Source: Endomychus coccineus
Lineage: Eukaryota; Arthropoda; Insecta; Coleoptera; Endomychidae
DNA length: 64,000 bases
NCBI GenBank assembly: GCA_958510875.1
Contig: OY294069.1
Span: 164,175,111 to 164,239,110 of the forward strand
Direction: 5' to 3'
Part shown: piece after piece, positions 55,433 through 64,000 of the stretch
How the letters are laid out: the number at the start of each line of letters is the position of its first letter
How positions within the stretch are numbered: position 1 is the first letter of the stretch
Made by a program: the position numbers and the translations under genes
The notes under the pieces: model-generated
Databases searched by the model: none
What the model was told of the DNA's origin: nothing
What the model saw: only the letters and a program-made list of their open reading frames with translations

Positions 55433-56587
55433 GTCTAGGAGCCAGAGCGATATTGATGGTCTGAACAATTCATCTCACAGTCCGAATTTTCCCCGGCTGA
55501 TAGATCTCGAGATACAGCATCCGCATCCTTTCCAAGTTGCGGTTACTTGAAAAGCATGCCATTCTTATGCACTTCCACCATGTGCCATCATTTTTTATCG
55601 TGTCCGTTTATCAGGCCGACCAGTTCAAATTGGACCGAAAATGGACTGCAAGTTAACCCTCCCAAACCTGGTGGAAAATGTTCATTGGTGTTGGCAATTA
55701 TTAACATACCCTATGCCATCAAAAGTTATCGGTCCATTTCCGAGTAATTGGTCATTATTTGGATCAAAAATGCTTCTTTTTTTCATTTTGTGGATAAAAC
55801 TTGCGAGTTACAAGGTAACATGATGGCACCTTGTTAGATAACTTTATTGGAGGTCAAATAAAGATTTGAAAATATTGCCATCACTCCTTGCCTATTTCAA
55901 CCTTCCAAAAAATATGAATAATATTATAATATGACCAATTTTATGATAAATTAGTCAATTATTGAGACTCTGGCTGGGTTTAAAATCGGAACCGCTTTTT
56001 TTTATTATTTTTTTATTTGCCGGATGATTTAGAGAGTTTTGAGGGTGGGGGGTTGAAATAGGCAAGGAGTGATGGCAATAATTTTAAATCTTTATTTGAT
56101 CTCCAATGAAGTTATTCAACATGGTGCCATCATGTTACCTTGAAACCACTAATATCCACAAAATTGGAAAAAGAAACATTTTGGTCCAAATAATGGCCAA
56201 TTACTCGGAAATAGACCGATAACTTTTTATGGCATAGGGTATTTTAACAATTGCCAACACCAATTAACATTTTCTACCAGGCTTAGGGGGGGTTAACTTG
56301 CAGTTCATTTTCGGTTCAATTTTAACTGGTCGGCCTGATAAACGGACAATATAAAAAATTATGGCACATGGTGGAAGTGTATGAGAATGGCATGCTTTTC
56401 AAGTAACCGCAACTTGAAAAGGGTTAACCTCCAGTCAAAAAAAAAATGCGGATGATGTATCTCGAGATCTAGCAGCCGGGGAAAATTCGGTCTGTGAGAT
56501 GAATTGGTCATTGAACCGTCCTCTAACGATAACCATAGTGCCATCGAGTTAATGTTTAGACCATCAATATCGCTCTGGCTCCTAGAC
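55433..56587. mobile_element. Palindromic foldback element, copy 2, uninterrupted
   Basis: Ends GTCTAGGAGCCAGAGCGATA and exact complement TATCGCTCTGGCTCCTAGAC, flanked by TA (55431-55432, 56588-56589). Long inverted arms (~500 bp) share AACTGGTCGGCCTGATAAAC, AGCATGCCATTCTTATGCAC, AAACCTGGTGGAAAATGTTC and GGCAAGGAGTGATGGCAA with each other and with copy 1 at 15242-18071. The left arm has a short internal deletion near 55475-55535 (the stretch between GGTCTGAAC and CATCTCACAGTC is missing). No coding frame. Confidence 0.92.
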
Positions 56588-56980
56588 TATAATTATCTAT
56601 CTGATAATATCAGCAACACATTCTAAGGAAAATAATAAAAGTTGAAATACATAAGAAAGTGGTTGTGCCCACAAAAATGTGCATAATAATGTGTAATGTA
56701 TATTGCATATTGTACGACGTCAATGCGGCATTTCATTGAATTTCCATGGAAACTCATTAATTCATTGTGTATTCAGACAAACGGCCTATCAGAATTTTAA
56801 AATGAGGTTACGAAGAAGGCCGCATATAACTCCCCGTTTGAATAAGCGAGCTCATATAACAAATTAAATTACGCTGAAAATAAAAACGATTCAATTTAAT
56901 ATGTAGCAGGTAAGCCGGTTCGCGTTCTAAGTTCATATTGTACATGCTAAACAACAAAGTAACACGCGCGTTATTCGCGG
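56588..56980. other. Intron spacer
   Basis: No feature recognised. Confidence 0.4.
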
Positions 56981-57250
56981 ATGGTGAAGTTATTGTCCCT
57001 CGAGCAAGATTACGCTAGTATTTCAACGTTATATCTCAGTGTTACCCTCATAGTCGTAATGTTACGCTTGACTGTAGATTATCTGATACATTCTACGCAG
57101 GCACCTAAACTTAGCAAGCATAATATATTAAGCGTTTTCTCTTTCGTCGTTACATTTCCTCTCATAGGAGGGGTGATTATATCGAGCTGCTTATGTTTAA
57201 ATCTAGGCATTCTAATACAAGCTTTTATCGCATTATCAGCTATGCCATGA
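56981..57250 (+). other. 89-codon hydrophobic open frame, unrecognised
   Basis: A plus-strand frame beginning VKLLSLEQDYASISTLYLSV. It has two or three strongly hydrophobic segments (around residues 15-35, STLYLSVTLIVVMLRL; 48-66, NILSVFSFVVTFPLIGGVII; and 66-86, SSCLCLNLGILIQAFIALSA), like a small polytopic membrane protein or a fragment of one. Base composition is slightly less AT-rich than the surroundings. I recognise no family. Antisense to Elk within an intron. A chance frame is quite possible. Confidence 0.25.
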
Positions 57251-57569
57251 CACGATCAAATTGGTTTCGGAGGGATCCAGTCCCTTTCGTTTATAATGAG
57301 TAGGGTAACAACGCGACTTCTAATTATGTTCATGGATTTGGCACCGCTAGGATACCACTTTCTCAATATTCTTCATATTTTTCCTAATGAGGAATACATT
57401 ATTTAGTCTGTTTCATTTAGAAACCGAAATGGATGAAGGAACACAGGCTATTCTCAAGATAATGTCACTGAAAGATCATACATCACATTTCGAATGAAAT
57501 TCGTTTTTATCTGTACAGAATAACTGAGACTACATTGCAGTTTTTCTATAAAGAATGATGACCATGACC
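57251..57569. other. Intron spacer
   Basis: No feature recognised. Confidence 0.4.
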
Positions 57570-59290
57570 ATGAGGATATTGATTGGTATTGGTTGAGATT
57601 GTATCGGGCTTGATAGAAAGTTCAGTTCACTTAGGCAAAGATCCTTGTACACTATCCCCTGCTACGTTTTTCAGGGAGTATTTGGATACCCCGCTGCTGA
57701 CAAAAATTATAAGATCTGTTTGCTTCTTCATGTTGAGGCATGTTGATCTCTCAGATGGTTCCGTGAGATCCATTTCTGTTGTAGAGGATACCAGCAAGGG
57801 GTCGTGAGGATCGCCCAAACTGCTCTCTCATTATATTTCCAACCTGAGTAACCCGGATTCCAGGTCAGGTTGAGCCTGTTCCCACTGGCTAGCCTGTTGA
57901 AGATCTCCTTGGTATCCACGACTAGTCAGTCGGGTTTTCCAGTGCGCTGAGTGTCACTTTACTGTACGAACAGATCCAGATGGTCTCATTTATTTCACCA
58001 TAGCCGAGTAGCTTCTCCGCACATCTATAGATGGCAAGCATCTCGGCATGGAAGAATGTTTTGAGATCCCCTATCCGCACATACCCATCAATTCATGTTG
58101 TTCTAGACCCATCCGTATACCAAATTGTGCCGTGCTTTGACATTTTCTCATTCCTTCCTTGATGGGATGACGACCCTGAGATGCTGCTTCGTGAACCACA
58201 GGGCTTTGATTCTGTCCTGCGGCTCTAATCGCAGCCTTATAGGGTGCCCCCTGAATATACGGGATTGGATTGCACTCCATTCCTTTAGAGAGCCATTGCT
58301 GCTAAGTCTGTAGATCGCCATCATTGCGAGATTCTTCATCGTCACTGATAGGGGTGGCACGCACAGCAAAGCCTTCGATGCTGCAGTCGGTGTTTCTTTC
58401 CTCGTGGATGTAATGCCTCTGAGGAAGAGTCCCTGTATTCTGTCCATAAGATTCCGGGCTGTATACAGTTCGGTTTTTTCCATCATACGAGAACTGCATG
58501 ACTGAGTCTTCGGATAATAATAGCTGAGTAGATACAAATCAGCTGCTTAGATCATCCCAAACCACAATTCAAGCCAATTGCTCTTTGACATTGCCTAACG
58601 ATTATCATAGCATGTTGGCACTTAGTTACCAGTTGCTTCTGGCAGAGTAGTTTTTGTCCAAGGTGACTGCCAGATATTTCACCATCTCGGAAAAAGTAAC
58701 TGACTTAATCTCGATTACCGTTTTCTTCAGGGGCTCTCTTTTTGTATGTACCTTCTTGAGAAGAATTTTTTCTCTCAACAGCAGAATTATATAATTATCA
58801 AAACTTGAACAAGATCCTGCAAGGTACTCTCGTAGGCTTCGCTGGAGAGTATGGCGATGTCATCCGCATGACTTACCGCCTAATACCCTTCTGATACCTA
58901 AACTTTCGAAGTTCAAGTTGTCTACTTTTGAAGGTGTTCATAATGCACCCTTCTAGCTCTCGCGGGATACCATGCCTCTCCGCCTCTTGTTCAAAAGAGC
59001 TTCTAGAGGTCATGTTGAAGGCCTCTATGTCCAAGAAGGCATCAATGCATACTCTCTTCCACTCCAGATGTTGCTCTATATAGCCAACAGCCGAATGAAG
59101 GGCAGTCTAGAAAGATCTGCTCATCTGATAAGCAGGGTTAATGCTTCAGAGGTCCTGCCTTAAGATACCATTCCACAAGCCTCTCTAACGTCTTCAACAA
59201 AAACGACGTAAGACTTATAGATCATTATTATTTGACGTTTACATAGCTCTTCTTACCCGCATTAGGAATGAAGGTTACATGAGTTCTCTT
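57570..59290 (-). pseudogene. R1-clade LINE: RT end and RNase H, decayed
   Basis: The minus strand in order: RT motif C relic AVSHADDIAILSSEAYESTL then QDLVQ at about 58885-58800 (YADD changed to HADD). Next the RT-RNase H connector at 58537-58148 (ASKALLCVPPLSVTMKNLAM, MAIYRLSSNGSLKEWSAIQS, HPIRLRLEPQDRIKALWF). Then the RNase H part with FHAEMLAIYRCAEKLLGYGE near 58060-58000 and FNRLASGNRLNLTWNPGYSG near 57900-57840 (family V-L-WVPGHSG--GNE). The longest unbroken piece is 58148-58537. Stops and shifts elsewhere. Shares the connector with the copy at 38.9-39.2 kb, so both belong to one family. Confidence 0.8.
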
Positions 59291-60879
59291 CCATTATTGT
59301 ATGGGATTATTTAAGGATAGTTATATGATTCGCTTTATATATTATTATAATATTTATTGTTTACTAGTGTGAATAGGTGAATAGGTGGAGGATCTAATTC
59401 GTTCACTCAATGTCTCCCGTGAAGTTTCTAGAGAAACTAGTATATTGTAAATGCTAAGAAATAACCAAAGGCGTGGAAAGACTACAAATTTCAGGCGATG
59501 TCATGATATTGGAATGTTTCATACACTATTGCATTATTCTTATATCTTGATAATAGGTGCGGTCAAATTTATTAGATTACAAGACTGTATTGACAAAATT
59601 GTCACTCTGTGAATTTTCAGTTGATATAATTTCACATAAGATAACCATAAATGTTTGATTTTAACTGATTTAATGAATAAATAGGATCATTTTCAATCAT
59701 ACCATGACTTTTTCAAAGGAATATAACAAAGTAGTTTGTAACTAGTATCATTTATTCATTAAATTTGTGAAAATGAAACCTTTAATAAAATAAAATAATT
59801 ATATTTGAGCTTATAATGAATTTTCATCACATAATGGCTTATTCTATTCAATTTTGTTGATATAATGTTATACACGGGTACAATTTTGATTTATACATAT
59901 TTCACATTGCAATTTGAGTGCATTACGTAGTAAATGACAAATTTCCTGAATTATTCTTTGTCTTTTTGTGATATTCAAAATATGAAACCAACATTACACA
60001 CATCGTGATTATACTCAAAAAACTACAACATTTATAAATCATAAAAAAAATTCTAGGCCTATTACTCACCTCTTTTTCTTTAAGAAATTTGATCTCCCTG
60101 ATCTTGATGATTGGAATAAGATAAAATACATTTATTTAATATCCACAGAAACTAGTCTTAATCTGATTCGACTATATTCCTTCATTGAAATGTAACTTTC
60201 CATATCAATGAAGGAAAAATCATTTGAATCATAATAATAATGATCATTTCAATCATAAGATTTCCGCCATTAGGCTTGGTCAATCGGAATGAAATTGAAA
60301 TTTATTTCACAATTATTGTAATCAGAGCTTTAAAGTACAATTTAATGAGGTTATGGAGATATACCCTAAAACCACAATGATATTGAGAAAACTGAATGTG
60401 TATTCCGGCAACTTAGTTGCCATCTTCAGTAAATCTGAAACGAACAATAAATATAAGTGGACTCATCCAGGAATTATCAAAAAAATGTGTGTGTATTATT
60501 AAAATTGAAAAATATCACATTGAGAACAAATAATATTAGAAACAATGAAAATAACGAATGCCGTGAAGATATTAAATAGACTCATTAACTAGACTTATAT
60601 CCTCCTGTCTAACATCATGTCAAATAAATTCACCTACCGACAAACCCAATTTCAACCGCAAGTTCTACGGCCATTTGCTTTTTGTCACCATTCGATATTA
60701 ATTGGAAGTTCAAAACATATTGGACGTTATAGGATGAATTGAATTTATGAAACCATACCAAGTGTTTTCTTGACATTTTCCAAGTAATTGACATAGAATC
60801 AATCTGGATTACTAATTGGAATCGTTACGTCTTAAACGTGAGGAGGGAAGGAAGATAACCTATTGGCCAGAGTGCTTAG
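59291..60879. other. Intron sequence, AT-rich, nothing recognised
   Basis: No open frames with homology and no repeat pairs found. Confidence 0.5.
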
Positions 60880-61150
60880 TCCTCATTAAGTCCGATATAC
60901 ACTCTCCATAGGGAATTGCAGTTCAGTTCATTTGTAACTGCAGAGCCACTCAGCGTTCCCCCAACATAGACTCTAATATTGACGAGAGCTAGACAGATGC
61001 TCAGCATCTCCATCACCGCTTCGTTTTCTCCTTCGCACGTCCTACATAGAGGACACTACACTAGGACCATTGGTTGCATGTGCTTCCTTAATTGACACTA
61101 TTGAGTGTCCCGTAGTGACAGTATTCGCAGGTTTTTACAATTCAATCTGA
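60880..61150 (-). pseudogene. Likely LINE C-terminal zinc-motif fragment
   Basis: Minus strand at about 61060-60925: CPLCRTCEGENEAVMEMLSI and CLALVNIRVYVGGTLSGSAV. This recalls the C-terminal Cys/His block after RNase H in R1/I-clade LINEs (C--C-E-EET--H-L--CPAL---R---LG), with the His lost. No other part of the element is visible on this strand here. Confidence 0.45.
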
Positions 61151-61199
61151 ACTAACATTTGACTGTTTGACGGACAAAGTGCGTTCATCGCTCCCTCAG

Positions 61200-62330
61200 C
61201 CTGTTTGCAACCTAAGGTTTCATCTCATCGTCACTTACGCGCTTCGAGTGTGTTGTCTTTCAGAATGGCACTAAGGTTCTTGCGTACTCGAAAACGGAAC
61301 TGTGCAGCCATCATTACTTTAGGGCTGCAAGGAGGTGTCCACAGAGCGATCGTCCTTTGCTCCTTTTGTGGTCACTACTTATGAACAGGTTACTAGCTCT
61401 CCTATCAGAAAATGATGTCGACATTCAAGCATATGCGAATGATCTAGTAATCTCTGTTACTCTGCAAGAGGTACTAGACACGGTACTAGGCTGATGTGAC
61501 TGAGCACAAACATCTATCAACCCCACAAAACAAATATAGGAGGCTAAATGATGTAATTTCACCTTCCTTGCTGGATGAAACTGTACCATACGGGGAAGTG
61601 AATGATATCTGACTTCTATTAGGAAAAAAACAATCATCAAGGCAATGCTGTCGTTATGGTCATGTAGACGCATGAATTCTGGGGCGCTGACCCCAAACAA
61701 ATATACTGGCTGTACGTCATGGTCATCAGACCCAGGACAACCTATGGTGCCATAATCTGGTGGTTGAAAGCATTACAGCGAACAATCAGAGCCAAGCTCA
61801 CTAGCTTACAAAGACAAGCATGCCTGACCATTACCTGAGCTATCTCTTCCACACCAATGGCTGCTATAGAAATCCCAGTTTATCTACTCCCTCTTCATAC
61901 CAATTTGGAGAGAGAGGTCAGGTGAGCAACACACAGGCTGGGGCAAGTTACCGATGGCAGGCGTTATGTAGCGGGAAAGGCTCCTGGATGACCTGGAAAG
62001 TCATAGTATCATTCAATCTCATCTTCTCAGAAAGAGAAATGAATTCGGAATAGAACCGACCTATAGAGGTCGGACATTTGTTGGTTCACAAATGTCTCCA
62101 TAGCTTGGAGTCGGAAGCTTGGAGCCGGAACATACGGTTGCAGCCCGAGCCTGTTAGTGTCAGTGCGTGCACGAGAGCTAGAACAAAGGCTAAGTGCTCG
62201 CAGATCGTCTCTCTGAAACGGTTGGCTTCTATCAATTAAGTCAAGAACGGAATGAAAGCTTTTGCACGAGTAGGCAACAGGAACAAAACGACTCTGATCT
62301 AGAAATCCAGCCACTCGGACCTACAGGATT
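61200..62330 (+). pseudogene. R1/I-clade LINE: RT palm and thumb, decayed
   Basis: Plus strand in shifting frames: VFQNGTKVLAYSKTELCS, a broken GCPQGG motif, LLLLWSLLMNRLLALLSEND and VDIQAYANDLVISVTLQEVL (YADD changed to YAND, about 61430-61450). Then IRAKLTSLQRQACL near 61785-61825 and AISSTPMAAIEIPVYLLPLH near 61838-61895, the thumb/connection block of this clade (R-KL---QR-ACLAITGAMRTTPTAALE-LL-LPPLH). Less certain RNase H relics follow to about 62330. Frameshifts and a lost catalytic Asp make it dead. Confidence 0.75.
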
Positions 62331-62339
62331 TCCCAATGG

Positions 62340-62560
62340 CTACAGCAGTTCCTCCAACCTCGTAGGTATGATTATGTCATCGGCGTAGTTCTTAAAGAGT
62401 ATGCCGAGGTCACAGATCCTAGAGGAATCGGTCTATAATCATGCTCCACATAAGAGGGAGGGCCCCATTTTGAGCAATCTACAAACATTGCTGAAATAGT
62501 TATATCATCCTGAACTGAAAGTAGAATACTTCAGTACTGGCAAGCCTCACCTCGATTAGC
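62340..62560 (-). pseudogene. LINE RT fragment (PLLWS region), opposite strand
   Basis: The minus strand reads ALPLMWSMIIDRFL, then DL and RHTL with an RR-HNHT relic of the YADD region and TYEVGGT. This fits LSPLLWS-I-D-LL--L---G----GYADD of R1-like RTs. It sits between two parts of the plus-strand LINE, so it was probably inserted into it, or the region is rearranged. Confidence 0.5.
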
Positions 62561-62599
62561 CCCCTCTGAAGCACACATCATGAATGCTTCGAGAACGAG

Positions 62600-62880
62600 A
62601 GCTTGAATAGTCCTAGAGAGAAGTAGATTCAATCTACTTACTCTGATCGGCTTAATTGAAGAAGTTCAATGTCGACCATGTCTCGAGGATCATGGATCGA
62701 CGGAACACTCTGTCTGTCAATACCTAGATGGGGAAAGAGCCACATCAGATGTTTGGTAAGATACATCTCCTACCAGCAGATCAGAATGAAACCTCCACCA
62801 GCAAAATCATCGACCTCATAGAAATACTGAACTTGATAGGTGAAATATAATTATTATTGAACCACAACAGACCGAATGAT
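62600..62880 (+). pseudogene. LINE C-terminal zinc-motif fragment
   Basis: Plus strand: LIEEVQCRPCLEDHGSTEHS followed by VCQYLDGERATSDVW, matching the C-terminal C--C------EH-VC-C--L---R block of R1/I-clade LINEs. It is in line with the plus-strand LINE at 61.2-62.3 kb and probably its 3' end, separated from it by the opposite-strand RT piece. The following ATAATTATTATTGAACC could be part of the tail. Confidence 0.6.
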
Positions 62881-63514
62881 CGCAATGTTTGGTCCAGTCC
62901 CAACCTGATGTTTTTGCGTGATGATGCGATTATCTATGCTTTTTCGGGATCCTCGGCGAATCCTCCGCAAGCCAGTTTGTTTCTCTTATAATTGTGTTTC
63001 TTTTTTCCAACGCAGTTCAATATTCTTAACATTTGTTGCTTGAATTATGGTGTTATGGCTTTCTGATACTAGTTCCGATAGGAACAGAGTACCGTATGCT
63101 ATCATGGGTTTTATGAGTGCCATGTAAAATTATATCTATATTTAGAGATAAGCTCAGCTTCTCCATTACGCATCATATAGTAACGTAATCAAAAATGTTT
63201 TAATATGTATGAATGTCTACTTATCTTTATAGTTGGAAGATATTTGTGATGTACTTTAAGATTAGATTATTTAGATGAACGTGTATTCCTTGAATTGTGT
63301 ACTGTTATACTGTTTCTAGTCATGTTCATTATGTCTGCTCTATATAATGTCAATAAAATGGAATGAAAGTAATTTCGATTATTTAGAATTCTTCATTCAT
63401 TATAAAAGAGTCTGAGTAATGAATCATTCTTTCGTTGGATCCAAACAATTGTTAGTGAGCACTTTGTTGTGAAAAATAACTAAATTGAAAGCTGTGTGCT
63501 GTAAGTGTGATTAC
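62881..63514. other. Intron sequence beside the S3 exon
   Basis: AT-rich; AATGTCAATAAAATGGAATG at 63347-63366 looks like a LINE-type polyadenylation signal, otherwise nothing. Confidence 0.4.
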
Positions 63515-63672
63515 CTCTTCACCGTAGAGTGCGTATAGAAGATCAAATGGCAGTGCAGCAAGGAAATCGACTAAGAACCAGGTTTTCAAATAATGTTTCG
63601 CTATTTTCCTCCAGTCCGACACTACTTCACCTTTTCTATTCACGAATGTCGTACGAAAATTCAAACAGATAT
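63515..63672 (-). CDS. Elk: Elk exon: S2 end and S3
   Basis: 158 bp. Two bases finish a codon begun upstream (Asp or Asn, depending on the previous exon), then [40 protein letters not shown] and [28 protein letters not shown] follows S2, and the [16 protein letters not shown] stretch is S3; both are typical for ELK-type KCNH channels. The acceptor is TTTGTTCCAG before base 63672 and the donor is GTAATC after base 63515; the latter is a weaker match than the other Elk donors. The exon ends in phase 0, as needed by the next one at 50142. Confidence 0.93.
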
Positions 63673-64000
63673 CTGGAACAAAATTGATACATTCGTTTTA
63701 ACATGCTTGTAACCGTCATCTAACATTGCCATGATGGAAACAAAGTCATTATAATCATGTAATTTTGCTGAAACAGATGATTCAGAATGATTGTTATTCT
63801 TCTCCTTATCTACAAGGGTTCTTGGGGAAGTATCTCTTCATTTTGGTGCAGATATTAATCATACAACAGTTGAGGATAGGTTTATTATGATGCTCAAGAC
63901 TATAAAAGGCGCTCAATAGTTCCGCAAGATATAGCTTAGGAACGTCTTCTTTTAACTTTTAGTTTTTCGATCTTCATTTTCGACTTTATCTCATCAATAG
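63673..64000. other. Upstream intron; nothing recognised
   Basis: No further Elk exon (S1 or PAS part) found before the right edge. Confidence 0.5.

Larger units (their letters stand above)
515..63672 (-). other. Elk: Elk-type (KCNH) voltage-gated K+ channel gene body, six internal exons
   Basis: Minus-strand gene covering nearly the whole window. Six exons with GT/AG borders join in phase: 63672-63515, 50142-49929, 26794-26612, 24922-24723, 7669-7420 and 786-515. Together they encode about 425 residues running from the S2/S3 region through S4, pore, S6, C-linker and cyclic-nucleotide-binding homology domain. The filter SVGFGN and the S6 continuation [14 protein letters not shown] are KCNH hallmarks; the C-linker ([10 protein letters not shown]) and the CNBHD ([14 protein letters not shown]) match the Elk subfamily as I know it from Drosophila Elk and vertebrate KCNH3/4/8. 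The product would be a plasma-membrane potassium channel of excitable cells. The PAS/eag N-terminus with S1 and the distal C-terminus lie outside the window. Introns of 13.4, 23.1, 1.7, 17.1 and 6.6 kb are filled with transposons. Confidence 0.9.

Noticed and set aside
1..64000. A CRISPR array, toxin system, phage or other prokaryotic-type system
   Set aside because: All coding signals are eukaryotic (spliced channel exons and animal transposons); no regular short repeats with unique spacers or operon-like gene runs were seen.

Overview
This window looks like an intron-dominated stretch of an insect genome: AT-rich, with tiny exons separated by kilobases of decayed transposons (R1/Jockey/I-like LINEs, Penelope-like elements, mariner, hAT, piggyBac, THAP-bearing TTAA elements and foldback MITEs). 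The order of insect cannot be fixed from sequence alone; a beetle or similar medium-to-large genome is my guess.

One host gene is recognisable. It lies on the minus strand and spans nearly the whole window: an Elk-type (KCNH, ether-a-go-go-like) voltage-gated potassium channel. Six exons were found by protein motifs plus GT/AG splice sites with compatible phases. In transcript order they are 63515-63672 (end of S2, S3), 49929-50142 (S4-S5), 26612-26794 (turret, pore helix, filter SVGFGN, S6), 24723-24922 (end of S6, C-linker), 7420-7669 (C-linker, first part of CNBHD) and 515-786 (rest of CNBHD). They join without a frame break. The N-terminal eag/PAS part and S1 lie beyond the right edge, and the C-terminal tail beyond the left edge. 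Intron sizes are about 13.4, 23.1, 1.7, 17.1 and 6.6 kb.

Almost everything else is mobile DNA inside those introns. Right part (50-64 kb): R1-clade LINE remnants at 57.6-59.3 and 60.9-62.9 kb, a palindromic foldback element at 55.4-56.6 kb, another LINE (54.2-55.4 kb), a Penelope RT (53.6-54.1 kb), a foldback MITE (52.7-53.5 kb) and a frameshifted long-TIR mariner (50.4-52.7 kb). The 23-kb intron (26.8-49.9 kb) holds a hAT derivative with a perfect 8-bp target duplication, a mauritiana-like mariner, R1 and Jockey-like LINE pieces, a set of inverted repeats, a FLYWCH remnant, and a nested cluster at 30-34 kb. In that cluster a Penelope-like element is split inside its GIY-YIG domain by a palindromic MITE, which itself received a second MITE and a mariner with an intact 359-codon transposase. 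The 17-kb intron (7.7-24.7 kb) carries a tRNA-like SINE, LINE fragments, a large foldback element invaded by a LINE, a hAT tail, a THAP-carrying TTAA element and an interrupted minisatellite. The 6.6-kb intron (0.8-7.4 kb) holds hAT, IS630/Tc1-like, Penelope and piggyBac remnants.

The elements do not work together as a system. The two interpretable stories are the reconstructable channel gene and the layered history of transposon insertions. No bacterial-type features, CRISPR arrays, rRNA or true tRNA genes were seen.
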